A stretch of 64,000 bases of DNA from an uncultured Prevotellaceae bacterium. Lineage in GTDB: Bacteria; Bacteroidota; Bacteroidia; Bacteroidales; Bacteroidaceae. Shown piece after piece: positions 1 to 8,640 of this stretch (positions are counted from its first letter, which is position 1; each line of letters starts with the position of its first letter). Below the pieces are notes generated by a model that saw only the letters and a program-made list of their open reading frames with translations, had not been told where the DNA came from and did not search any database. A program made the translations under genes and the position numbers. The stretch covers positions 1 to 64,000 of the forward strand of contig CAMVOK010000015.1 in NCBI GenBank assembly GCA_947169115.1, read 5' to 3'.

Positions 1-883
1 ATAGATAGACATTATTAGGAGCGAACGTCATCTTCTCCGTTTTCCTCGAACCAGAAACAATAATCGGTTGTACATACTCTTCTTTTGCCTGATTAGAAGG
101 CGGAAATTGTCCCCCGATTCTATTCTTACATGCAGTCTGATAATCTCTATTCTTTACCATGTCCCGTATGTTATAATCAAACGGATATTCCCTTGCCTCA
201 CTGAACAATATCTGACCATGTAAATGTGCTATAGTAGAAACACCTCTTTGGTTCTCATAATAGCGTTTAGCTGAAAATCGGCTATAGTTCTCTCCTTCTT
301 CGATTGGTGGGAACCCATCCTCATATTCACCAAGGCTATTCTCTATCGTATTGTCATAATTCAGATTGAAGATATTCGATCTCGATGACAAGGATTTCCA
401 GAAATCTCGATACCATTGTTCCCTAAATGTATCTTCTTCGAAAAAAGCATCGTATTGATTCACGATGTCCATTACGATCTTTTGCAGCCCATATGCAGCC
501 CTGATATAATCATACGTATGAATATCTTTCAAGAACTTGACAGGTTGAATCAGAGTTCCGAACTCTGGAAATGGAATCCATGACACGTATTCCTTATGCC
601 AGCAGCTACTATATGAAATGCACATCTCTATGACATGTAATATGTTCTCAAAATTTAATTGTGATGGAATATAGCGATTAACCTCTGATCGTCCTACTTG
701 GTTCAATTTCCCAACAATATAATCATAGAGTTCTCGCAAGAGCGGTCTTTCACCTCCAGTAACTTTCTGGATTTTTAGTTTAAGCACCTCGTCCGTGATA
801 TTCTTCACAGACGGGAAAATACCCTTGTGCTCAAAATCCAGAACGGCACCTGCACCAACGATAATAGTCACTCCATTACCCAT
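1..883 (-). CDS. SIR2-like domain protein, C-terminus beyond the left edge
   Basis: The reading frame is open from ATG 883 to the left edge and gives 294 residues. An N-terminal 'TIIVGAGA' stretch (residues 6-13) matches the nucleotide-binding GAG motif of SIR2-type Rossmann domains. 'NLNYD' (173-177) and 'HLHG' (220-223) match the Asn/Asp and catalytic-His motifs, and 'IVSGSRKTEKM' (275-285) fits the later part of SIR2_2-type folds. In phage-defence proteins such domains usually hydrolyse NAD+; that activity is inferred here. It is the last visible gene of an operon that includes a DNA methyltransferase, a receiver protein and a GHKL kinase. ATG 883 is the first ATG that leaves the frame intact, but an apparent frameshifted N-terminal extension precedes it. 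Nothing can be said about the missing C-terminal or effector part. Confidence 0.75.
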   Translation of the reverse strand, partial: MGNGVTIIVGAGAVLDFEHKGIFPSVKNITDEVLKLKIQKVTGGERPLLRELYDYIVGKLNQVGRSEVNRYIPSQLNFENILHVIEMCISYSSCWHKEYVSWIPFPEFGTLIQPVKFLKDIHTYDYIRAAYGLQKIVMDIVNQYDAFFEEDTFREQWYRDFWKSLSSRSNIFNLNYDNTIENSLGEYEDGFPPIEEGENYSRFSAKRYYENQRGVSTIAHLHGQILFSEAREYPFDYNIRDMVKNRDYQTACKNRIGGQFPPSNQAKEEYVQPIIVSGSRKTEKMTFAPNNVYL

Positions 884-1099
884 TGTCTTATCTTCAACTA
901 CGCATATTGATTCACCCTCTTGTATCCCTCACACAATGCAAGCACCTTCTCAAATAGTTCACATACGCCTAATCTTCCTTATACATATTCACAATCTTGG
1001 TAAAACACCATGCTCCTCGTATATTGTAATGCTTTTTGTATCAAAGATTCTGATTTTAGTTGTATAATTCTCCTTTAATGATCGTCCTCGCAGTTTCAT
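884..1099 (-). other. Possible frameshifted N-terminal extension of the SIR2-like gene
   Basis: No intact gene fits between the methyltransferase stop (1056) and ATG 883. An ORF from ATG 1099, overlapping the methyltransferase end, is in the same frame as the SIR2 gene but ends at a TGA near 990. The coding look then passes to the other two frames ('TKIVNMYKED', then 'CELFEKVLALCEG') and returns to the SIR2 frame ('EGESICVVEDKTM'). Three single-base losses, near 1006, 967 and 927, would explain this and restore the frame. It may be real decay, or indel errors in the assembly. Confidence 0.4.
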
Positions 1100-2951
1100 C
1101 CTCGTCTCCGAAATAATGCAATAAGAGGAATTCTTCTATATCTTCCTTACTTGTCAGAGCGTCCAAATGGGCCAATTGCTCTTCGTTAAAGTCCGGTATA
1201 CCAAAGTACCTGATATACCTTTTACCCATAGAATAGTAACCATTAGCATATGGCTTACTTATATTTTTTACGTAAAACCAGAAAATTTCCGTATTCAATA
1301 TCTTTTTCAATCGTTCCAGTTGATGTATGTCATTACTTAATAGAGCAAAGCCGTTATAGTAAAGCAATTCCTCAAGATTTGACAACATAAAGGTTGGCTT
1401 ATCTGCAATATAAGGCATTAATAGTCTGTAGCCAGGCGAATTAATCGCCTGACTTCTACCATAGGCAAACCATTGCTCATATTTCCGCTTCCCCTTATCT
1501 CTTTTATCAAGAATAGGCTTCACGGCTTGCAGGTAGGAATAGGTATGTGGATATTGTTCCTTCATTTTTCTCTCATCATAACAGACAACTCTTCTACCTA
1601 TGATGTCATATGGAAATATGATCCACTTCGTTTGCTCTTCCACAGGCATATTTGGATTCATTGCACTCGGTTTAACTACCAATCTGCATATGTCACGTTC
1701 AATTGGATACCTGTTCCCATTATACTCATGTATGAATACATTGACATCTTCTTCCACAACATTCAGAACATATATATCATTCTTCAACGTGGCCAAACCA
1801 TTTGAAATAGATGCAACATCGCCAAGAGGCGTTCCCACGCTCGTTATCTGCTGCAAAAGATCATTGGTCCTCCTATCCTTCATCACCCAGCCTTTTGCAG
1901 CATCTAAATCTTCGTATACAGATTCTACAAATCTTAGATTCCGAACTTCCTCAACATTATCACTTATAGTTCGAATGAACCTAACCATTCCATCTTGTCG
2001 TTTGTCTGCAAAGAACAGACACGTATATGTAGAGCAACCTTTAAACACCTGTTCTCCTCCAAAATCTACAATAGTCAGATTCAAATTGTGCTCCGCAAAA
2101 TATTCTCTTAAAGCTTTACCATTTAAACTCCGGTAGAAATTACTAACCGTAATATAGCCAAGCACGCCATTATCATTTAGCAATTCAATTGCAATTTGGA
2201 AAAAAGGAATATATAAATCAGCCTTACCCGAATCACACACCTCCCAATTATTCAATAACCCTCTCGTTTCCTCATTCATCTTTGCTGAAGTGACATACGG
2301 AGGATTTCCAACAACGGCATCGAAGCCTATAAAATCCGCCAACTTTTCATTCCAGTTAAAGACAAGCGAATTGCCTTGGTATAGATGAAAAGTTAGGTCA
2401 TTTGTACGCTCCCCTCTTTCCAAGGCCTTAAGAGCTAATAAAATCTTACATCTTTCTATACAATATGCCTCAATGTCGCAACCATATAAGATATGCTCAT
2501 AGATGTAATGACAGTCAACATTTCCAGTTTCAAGCATTTTATCACAGACTGTCAAAAAAAAACCTCCACATCCGCATGCTATATCAGCAATTTTCAGTTC
2601 TTTTACATCTCTATTGACAAGAAGATTCAGAACATGTTCCACTATGCGATTACGAATATATTGAGGTGTATATATAGCACCGGTGACTACCTTGTCTGCC
2701 GGTGATACCACAAATTCAAATAAATCTATAAGTGTTTCCAAGCAAAGATCTGGATAATATCTTTTCATGGCCTGGCTGAGTTTATCAGCACCATCCCATA
2801 GCTTATCTTCTTTTGTGATTACATAAGGTTCAAGAATAGAACCAGAGTCTATTTTCAAACTGCGACACCTTAAATAAGCGGTTACCAGCAGTTTGTTAAC
2901 ATCACTAACATCATGAATTCTGTTTAATAGTAAAGATATTCTTCCTTTCAT
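1056..2951 (-). CDS. N6-adenine DNA methyltransferase (Eco57I/TaqI type) with specificity region
   Basis: This 631-residue protein has the motifs of an amino-methyltransferase: 'GAIYTPQYI' (91-99, motif X region), 'ADIACGCGGFF' (122-132, motif I, SAM binding), an acidic residue in 'GCDIEAYC', and 'VGNPPYV' (214-220, catalytic NPPY motif IV). The C-terminal half resembles TaqI-like target-recognition domains. I see no PD-(D/E)xK nuclease motif in the first 90 residues, so it is probably a modification enzyme or a type IIG-like protein that has lost cleavage. Its start overlaps the upstream gene's stop by 4 bp, which indicates translational coupling. In its context it probably marks self DNA for the system encoded around it; that is inference. 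Confidence 0.85.
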   Translation of the reverse strand: MKGRISLLLNRIHDVSDVNKLLVTAYLRCRSLKIDSGSILEPYVITKEDKLWDGADKLSQAMKRYYPDLCLETLIDLFEFVVSPADKVVTGAIYTPQYIRNRIVEHVLNLLVNRDVKELKIADIACGCGGFFLTVCDKMLETGNVDCHYIYEHILYGCDIEAYCIERCKILLALKALERGERTNDLTFHLYQGNSLVFNWNEKLADFIGFDAVVGNPPYVTSAKMNEETRGLLNNWEVCDSGKADLYIPFFQIAIELLNDNGVLGYITVSNFYRSLNGKALREYFAEHNLNLTIVDFGGEQVFKGCSTYTCLFFADKRQDGMVRFIRTISDNVEEVRNLRFVESVYEDLDAAKGWVMKDRRTNDLLQQITSVGTPLGDVASISNGLATLKNDIYVLNVVEEDVNVFIHEYNGNRYPIERDICRLVVKPSAMNPNMPVEEQTKWIIFPYDIIGRRVVCYDERKMKEQYPHTYSYLQAVKPILDKRDKGKRKYEQWFAYGRSQAINSPGYRLLMPYIADKPTFMLSNLEELLYYNGFALLSNDIHQLERLKKILNTEIFWFYVKNISKPYANGYYSMGKRYIRYFGIPDFNEEQLAHLDALTSKEDIEEFLLLHYFGDEDETARTIIKGELYN

Positions 2952-3667
2952 ATGTATAATGGAAAATACGAGCAGTCCTTGTTGCTTAACAGAGCTTGCT
3001 GTATCTTTTCGTAATATGGTTTAATGATTTTTTCTACAGATTCCGCCATTATATTGCGGTAATCTCCTTTCCCTAGGGCTTTGAAATTATCTGCGTATAC
3101 CTCCCTATTGAAAAAATTCATCAACACAAAGTTAATGGCAAGCACAACGTCCATTGGAGGATATGCTATCCTTGGCGAAGTCAACATAAGTAGTTCACCT
3201 GTTTCTGCATCTTCAATTTTATGCCCTCCTGCATGAAAATGGAAATGAGGATGTAAAAAACTAGCCTTGGTATATGGTTCACAATCCAAATGCCACGCGA
3301 ATTTGTTCTGTTTATCTCCTTCTTTCTGCTTGGCAGTCAAAAGGATATTCATATTGTAATCATTTATATCGTCCTCTTTAATGCTACCATCCTCTAACAA
3401 GATGTAATCCATCTCTAAGGTTATATCCAAATCTTCATCTATTGGAATTGACGGTTTCGGTTTCATCCTTGAGTGACTAACATGAAATATCATCTCTTTA
3501 AGACTAATCTTACAAATCTTCCCCTTTTGGGGTCTGTTTAAGTCACTGACAAGTTGATTAAGAGCCTGTAGTTCAACTAAGCCCCTATTTTCCCAATTAC
3601 CATCTCGTAATAATCGAGCCAGATGTCCCAATACTGACGATGGATTCGGCCTAATTCTTCGTCCCAT
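2948..3667 (-). CDS. Unrecognised 239-aa protein with a histidine cluster
   Basis: I do not recognise this family. It has no signal peptide and no obvious membrane segment. The striking feature is 'WHLDCE' (125-130) followed by 'HPHFHFHAGGH' (139-149), which places six His and an Asp/Glu pair within 25 residues. The spacing suggests a metal site or a phosphodiester or phosphate catalytic centre. An 'AYPPMDVVLAINFVL' stretch (168-182) looks like a buried helix. The start overlaps the receiver gene by 17 bp, and the stop overlaps the methyltransferase start by 4 bp, so the product is co-translated with both. A nuclease or other effector role is possible but unproven. Confidence 0.65.
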   Translation of the reverse strand: MGRRIRPNPSSVLGHLARLLRDGNWENRGLVELQALNQLVSDLNRPQKGKICKISLKEMIFHVSHSRMKPKPSIPIDEDLDITLEMDYILLEDGSIKEDDINDYNMNILLTAKQKEGDKQNKFAWHLDCEPYTKASFLHPHFHFHAGGHKIEDAETGELLMLTSPRIAYPPMDVVLAINFVLMNFFNREVYADNFKALGKGDYRNIMAESVEKIIKPYYEKIQQALLSNKDCSYFPLYI

Positions 3668-4712
3668 ACTCTAAAATCTCTCTTATATCTGCTGGTGATA
3701 GTCTTTTCTGCCATTCCGGTTTTTCTAATGCTCCCTCTAACGAAATATACATGGGCTCTTCCCATTCTCTTCTCGTCACATCATCTATCACAAACCCATC
3801 AGATGGATCAAGCGGGATGTGCTTGGCAAAACACATTGTCCAAAATTTAGTACTGTCTTCTTTTGCTAACGGTTCAGCAGCCAAAAGATTTAGTCCATAC
3901 TTCTCATTCAGTAATTCAACTCTTTGTTTTGCCTCAAGAGATCTAAGCCGTCCTATTCCTTCAAATTCTCTCTCCCACCATTCCTCAATTTTCCTCATCC
4001 ACCACCGGGAATAAAAATCCTTAAATATCCCCTCGTAACGACAAGGTGTTAATATTTCCATAAGTGTTCCCCACGCAGGTTGTTCTTGATCAATCTTTAC
4101 CCCCAGTCTAGCAGCAAGTATATCAGGGCCAATAAGCGTCCCTATCGATCGCACAATATAGTTCAGCGTGAAATGTGTTATTCCAAACACATCTCTTGAT
4201 TTTGATAACAAATCCCTTTCAAACCTATAGTCCAAAAGACCTATTTCTTTTTTGTCAATTCCCAAAATAGAAGGAACCTCAAACCCGCTCTCTTGAACTC
4301 GTCGATACGCCTTAATAAAACTCACAATCAGCTCACCTGTTTTTTGTTTGTTTTCTCTAAATAGATCTTTTGTCATTACATAATCAAACAGATCTTGTTC
4401 CCTCTGTGCAGAGTTTACTATTTTTAGACCACTTTCATCAGTTATCATGAAAATAGGGGCGTTAATCTTGAATTCGTCCTTTCCTGACTCTGTTCTAATG
4501 ATACCAGCCAAAGCCGGCGCATCTATTAGTCCATTTCCATCAGTAAGTCTGTAATCCATTAAGTAGGCATCGTGATTGTTTGCCTTAAGGGCATCTATCG
4601 ATATTTTTGTATCTTCACATTTCTCGATATCAACCTCAAAACCAAGGTTCTCCAAATCTGCCTTTATGGAACCAGATTCCTTATCCTCATAATACAGTAT
4701 TTTGTATGCCAT
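3651..4712 (-). CDS. Receiver-domain protein with an unrecognised C-terminal output region
   Basis: Residues 1-135 form a response-regulator receiver. The acidic pocket is E9/D10, the phospho-acceptor is D53 in 'YLMDYRL', and the switch Thr and conserved Lys are T91 ('MITDES') and K115 ('VMTKD'). All key residues are present. The remaining ~215 residues are Trp- and charge-rich ('WWMRKIEEWWEREF', 237-250). They do not resemble the usual DNA-binding outputs, so the protein probably acts through protein contacts rather than transcription. It begins 1 bp after the GHKL kinase stop, which makes that kinase the obvious phosphodonor. It overlaps the following gene by 17 bp. Confidence 0.8.
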   Translation of the reverse strand: MAYKILYYEDKESGSIKADLENLGFEVDIEKCEDTKISIDALKANNHDAYLMDYRLTDGNGLIDAPALAGIIRTESGKDEFKINAPIFMITDESGLKIVNSAQREQDLFDYVMTKDLFRENKQKTGELIVSFIKAYRRVQESGFEVPSILGIDKKEIGLLDYRFERDLLSKSRDVFGITHFTLNYIVRSIGTLIGPDILAARLGVKIDQEQPAWGTLMEILTPCRYEGIFKDFYSRWWMRKIEEWWEREFEGIGRLRSLEAKQRVELLNEKYGLNLLAAEPLAKEDSTKFWTMCFAKHIPLDPSDGFVIDDVTRREWEEPMYISLEGALEKPEWQKRLSPADIREILEYGTKN

Positions 4713-4713
4713 T

Positions 4714-7008
4714 TTAATAAAGTTTTAGAATTTCTTTGTCACTCAGAGCCGGGATTTCCACTCTGATACAAGTTTCGAAGTCTCCTTTAGGGTTCACAAC
4801 TTTGACATTGCCTTGATAGCTTTCCACTATATCTTTAACAATAGTCAATCCTAATCCCGAACCTGATATCTCGTTTACCTGATTCAAATCTGCAAAATTC
4901 CGTGGAGATGACGTAGTAAAAAACTCGTCGAAGATTTTGTCTTCATTTTCTTTTGAAATTCCGTCTCCGTTGTCCGAAAACTCTAAATAAACCACTCCGT
5001 TTTCCTTTCCACACGCTATACCAATCATTCCTTCTTTTCTCATTGCTCTTTTGATGGCCTTTTTAGAATTAGTGTAGAAATTAAATAATATCGACAACCA
5101 TTCAGATGGATGCATATTTTTTGTGTATAGATTATATCCTATGAACTCTGGCGTCATTATCTTAATTCTTGAGGCCTTCGCATCGTTAGTCAAATTATTA
5201 ACAAATGGATTCACAACCTCCCTTAATTCTATAGGCCTCAGTTCTCTGTTTACATTATTAGCCACCGCAGTGTCCATATAAGAGATATATGTTCTGAAAT
5301 TTGAGAAGTTCTCGTCTAATATCATTATCCGCTCCATAACCTTCGCGTCTTGATACTTTTGTTCCTTCAGATAACTCATATCATCACTCATATTGTGCAA
5401 ATAATACTTTATCTCATGCACAAACTGTTCAGTTGAAAGCCCCACACTACTCAACACTCTAAGTCTTACCTTCTCTTCAATCGAGCGTTTCTGTATCTCT
5501 TTCTGTAGTTTGCGAAGCTTTTTGATTTCCTTCTTCACATTCTTGATAGCCTGCTGACCCGATTCCTTTACGGCTGGTGATATAACTGTTGACTGTTCTA
5601 TTGCCTTATCTATCTCGTCAATAGTGTATGCAATGTTTCTTACTCTTAGATCTATTATCTCCCAGTTACCATCTTCATCTTTCTTCTGGCCAGTTCTGAT
5701 TTTTACATTTCTCACTTGGCCTATAGCAATTATCGAAGTCAACAGTACTCGATATGCGAAGTTCTGCAACTGGATAAACGCATCGTTACCAAGCATTCCT
5801 TCTCGACTCGATGTTTCTTCAAAGTCCCCAGAATTAAGTTCTATTTCTATGATACCATAGAAATTCTGATTACCATGCTGCGGAAGAATTGAATTTCTTT
5901 TCAATGATGCATCCAATGACAGCCAATCATCCCCACTTTCGGCATATGGAAAAACTCTGTATCCATTTCTATAAAGCCTAATACCGCCATTTTCTTTTAA
6001 AAAGTTCTGCAAACTCAGTTTCTGATCCTTGGGAAAGTAATCATTTAGAAAATGATACGCTTTCAACCTAACATTGCGTATAAGATTAAAATCAACCCCT
6101 TCTTTGTCTGGATCCATGCTCAAATCCCCATTCATATGCATCAGCAACCTGTCGCTGTCAACTTTATAGGTCGCATGTCCGTTTTCATCTACATATCCCT
6201 CAATAGTAGCGATGGCAAAGTTTCCTATATTTGGGCTTTTCACCTCTATCTGTTTATCCTCCCCACTTATTTGAAGATAGGTTTTTATTACCATCCCTGG
6301 GTCTTGGCCAATACTTCCTTTGTTAACGCCAAATAAATCCGGTCGCAAAATGCCCAGCAAATAACGGTACATTCGCTCTATGGCCTTTTCATTCCACTTG
6401 TCTCTTAGTTCCTTTATGATGAGTGTTGTACCTTGTTGGTTCTGTTGAATTACAGATATCGTGTTCTTGATCTCTGTTAGTTCTTTATTCCTTTGGTATT
6501 CACTCCAATCAAAATTAACCGAGTAGCCCTCTGTAGATGATTCCGATCTCGTTTTAATTTCAAGTATGCCACCAAGTCTTTGCACAGCAAAACGTCCTAT
6601 TCCTTTTTGTCCAGCCTTACTCCGATGATAATTCTGAGATACTGGATGTAATAACTTGTCGCCTGAAGAGATTCGCATAAATCCACTAATCAGTTGTTCC
6701 TTGGTCATTCCTACGCCATTATCTTCTATTACCAAGGTTCCGCCCTTCGTTAATGAATCTATAAAACGTAGCGTTACCTGTGTTGCATCTGCATCGTATG
6801 CATTTTTCACCAGTTCAGATAATGCGGTCTCTTGTCTTGCCACAAGTTCATTACCTAGACGACTCACCAAGTCTGCATCGACAGTGAAGCGGACGCTATT
6901 GGGATCTTGTTTAGCTAACTCATTTGAGAGCGAAACAATTTTATCATAGTTAAGCACTTCTTCTGTAAGTAATGCTTGTAATTGTTCTTTTATCAGATTT
7001 TCATCCAT
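4714..7008 (-). CDS. Dual-GHKL ATPase: HSP90/MORC-like N-terminal domain plus histidine-kinase C-terminal domain
   Basis: This 764-residue cytosolic protein has two GHKL ATP-binding domains. The first (about 40-330) shows 'ELVKNAYDAD' (65-74), 'EDNGVGM' (95-101) and 'GQKGIGRFAV' (133-142), as in HSP90/MutL/MORC-type ATPases. A charged coiled coil (about 485-515) leads to an H-box, 'EQFVHEI' (527-533), with H531 as the likely phosphorylated His. The second domain is a typical kinase ATPase with N-box N648, 'SDNGDGI' (678-684), 'FDEFFTT' (693-699) and 'GSGLGLTIV' (716-724). There is no signal peptide or membrane segment, so it senses an internal signal. It is the first gene of the tight operon, and the receiver protein is its likely partner. 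Confidence 0.85.
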   Translation of the reverse strand: MDENLIKEQLQALLTEEVLNYDKIVSLSNELAKQDPNSVRFTVDADLVSRLGNELVARQETALSELVKNAYDADATQVTLRFIDSLTKGGTLVIEDNGVGMTKEQLISGFMRISSGDKLLHPVSQNYHRSKAGQKGIGRFAVQRLGGILEIKTRSESSTEGYSVNFDWSEYQRNKELTEIKNTISVIQQNQQGTTLIIKELRDKWNEKAIERMYRYLLGILRPDLFGVNKGSIGQDPGMVIKTYLQISGEDKQIEVKSPNIGNFAIATIEGYVDENGHATYKVDSDRLLMHMNGDLSMDPDKEGVDFNLIRNVRLKAYHFLNDYFPKDQKLSLQNFLKENGGIRLYRNGYRVFPYAESGDDWLSLDASLKRNSILPQHGNQNFYGIIEIELNSGDFEETSSREGMLGNDAFIQLQNFAYRVLLTSIIAIGQVRNVKIRTGQKKDEDGNWEIIDLRVRNIAYTIDEIDKAIEQSTVISPAVKESGQQAIKNVKKEIKKLRKLQKEIQKRSIEEKVRLRVLSSVGLSTEQFVHEIKYYLHNMSDDMSYLKEQKYQDAKVMERIMILDENFSNFRTYISYMDTAVANNVNRELRPIELREVVNPFVNNLTNDAKASRIKIMTPEFIGYNLYTKNMHPSEWLSILFNFYTNSKKAIKRAMRKEGMIGIACGKENGVVYLEFSDNGDGISKENEDKIFDEFFTTSSPRNFADLNQVNEISGSGLGLTIVKDIVESYQGNVKVVNPKGDFETCIRVEIPALSDKEILKLY

Positions 7009-7048
7009 ATCTAAAATACAAATATCAGGAGTAATTAATATGCTTGAC

Positions 7049-8299
7049 TTAATTCATCAGCCACTTCCAAACCGGCAACACGGGTATTCCCTCTTCCGTG
7101 CCCTCCTCATCATACGTAATCAGCAGGCACTTCCAGTCCTTGTGCGCTTTGGCATACTTCACCAGTGGCGGCACCTCCCTGTTGTAAGTGGCCCCATCCT
7201 TGATGCTGTAGGATACCTGTATGGCCAGTTTCTCGTCAGGCACAATGAAGTCTATTTCCTTCTCCGCGTTCAGGAAAAACACATTCCCCTTGCCAAACCG
7301 CCTGCACAGCTCCACCGCCACCATGTTCTCTAGTAGCGATGTCTCTGGATTCATCAAGAACAGGTTCAACAAACCATTGTCAATAAAGTAGTACTTCTTC
7401 TGCGTCTCCTTCTCCGTCAACTTTCCCACCTCATTCTCCATGGGCAGTATCAGCCAACTATCAGCTACATATCCCGCATAATCAATCGTCGTTGGGACAC
7501 TGAGAGCCGAACCAGTTGATACGATCACATTCCTTAAGCGGTTAAACGACAGAGGCTGCTTCACACTCTCTGCCATTTTCTTGACCAGGATGTTCATCAC
7601 ACGGTCATTTTTGATGTTGTTTCGTGCACAGATATCGCCCAAGTAAATTTTCTGGTAAAGACTTGACAGCATGGCGCGCTTATTCTTGAACGACAGGATT
7701 TCAGGCAACCCCCCATAATAGAAGTATTTGTTCAGATGTCGCTTCACCTCACTTCTCTGGATAGTGTCATACTCCCAATGCTCCCTCAGTTCCACCTGCT
7801 GTGCAGCCAGATACTCTTTGAACGAATATGGGTACGCATCATAGATAAAGAACCGTCCGCCCAGCGTAGTTGCCACCTCCTTGCTAAGCATCTTCGCATT
7901 GCTGCCCGTCACATACACCTTGTATTTCGCATCAGTCAACCTCCGCACGAATTTATCCCAATGCGGAATGTTCTGTACCTCGTCCAGGAATACCACCGGT
8001 TTCTTACCATACAGTTCCAGATGGGCCTCCAGCAGGCTGTTAAAGTCTTCCGTCTGAAATTCCGCCAGACGCTCATCTTCAAAGTCCACAAACAGAATCT
8101 CGTCCCATCCCTTTCCTGCTGCCTGTAGCTGACGCACGCGCTGATACAACAGGTACGACTTACCTGCATGTCTCACGCCAACTATCACATAGTTGCCATT
8201 CTCTTCAAAATCTATTGGACGGTTCACAATCACCGCCTCATCCACCTCACGTTGCTTACTAATCAGGCATTGTTTGATGACATCTTTACTGACACTCAT
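7049..8299 (-). CDS. AAA_14 / DUF4143 family ATPase
   Basis: This 416-residue ATPase has Walker A 'GVRHAGKSY', Walker B 'PVVFLDEVQN', and the sensor-like 'YVTGSNAKML'. These are followed by the 'YPYSFKEYL' and 'YYGGLPEI' motifs and a C-terminal nuclease-like fold region ('EIDFIVPDE...AIQVSYSI') typical of AAA_14 + DUF4143 proteins. The family is abundant in Bacteroidales and archaea, often in multiple copies, and its role is unknown. It lies 40 bp upstream of the kinase gene on the same strand, so it may be co-transcribed. It is richer in GC than the kinase operon and may be an independent neighbour. A -7 box lies about 50 bp upstream. Confidence 0.85.
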   Translation of the reverse strand: MSVSKDVIKQCLISKQREVDEAVIVNRPIDFEENGNYVIVGVRHAGKSYLLYQRVRQLQAAGKGWDEILFVDFEDERLAEFQTEDFNSLLEAHLELYGKKPVVFLDEVQNIPHWDKFVRRLTDAKYKVYVTGSNAKMLSKEVATTLGGRFFIYDAYPYSFKEYLAAQQVELREHWEYDTIQRSEVKRHLNKYFYYGGLPEILSFKNKRAMLSSLYQKIYLGDICARNNIKNDRVMNILVKKMAESVKQPLSFNRLRNVIVSTGSALSVPTTIDYAGYVADSWLILPMENEVGKLTEKETQKKYYFIDNGLLNLFLMNPETSLLENMVAVELCRRFGKGNVFFLNAEKEIDFIVPDEKLAIQVSYSIKDGATYNREVPPLVKYAKAHKDWKCLLITYDEEGTEEGIPVLPVWKWLMN

Positions 8300-8640
8300 A
8301 TAAATTATATTTAATAATGATTACATGATTTTATTAAGTTTGGCTTACAAAGTTAAATATTTTCTATCAAACAAAATTAATAAGCCTTGAATTTTTGCAA
8401 TATTTTCACACTTTTTTATCACAAACCATGATTTTTACCCAAAAATGAAATCTTTCTGGATTATTCCTGTCAAAAAAGCCGTATCATTCTCACATAATTT
8501 TAGAATTTAATATTGCTTCGCAAAAAGTACTATAGATAAATGGTTTAAGAAAGTTAAAAACGTTAAATCTTTACATTTTTGACTCTTCATAGAATTCACG
8601 TCATCACTTTTCTACCGTTTAAGATGTAAATAATTGATAG
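8300..8640. other. AT-rich intergenic region
   Basis: About 340 bp without a gene on either strand. It holds the -7 box for the AAA_14 gene near its left side. The rest is AT-rich with no repeat, RNA gene or terminator I can recognise. It ends at the in-frame stop that bounds the truncated LRR gene, so it may include the site where the 5' part of that gene was lost. Confidence 0.4.
8348..8355 (-). promoter_or_regulatory. Bacteroidales -7 box (TAACTTTG) for the AAA_14 gene
   Basis: On the minus strand TAACTTTG fits the TAnnTTTG consensus of the Bacteroidota primary sigma factor. T-rich TTTG repeats lie 12-20 bp upstream as possible -33 elements. The box is 49 bp before the AAA_14 start and may also drive the kinase operon downstream. 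Confidence 0.55.

Noticed and set aside
1..7008. Detocs or a Thoeris system
   Set aside because: No nucleotide-degrading Detocs effector, and no TIR protein to accompany the SIR2 protein; the methyltransferase and His-cluster protein fit neither.
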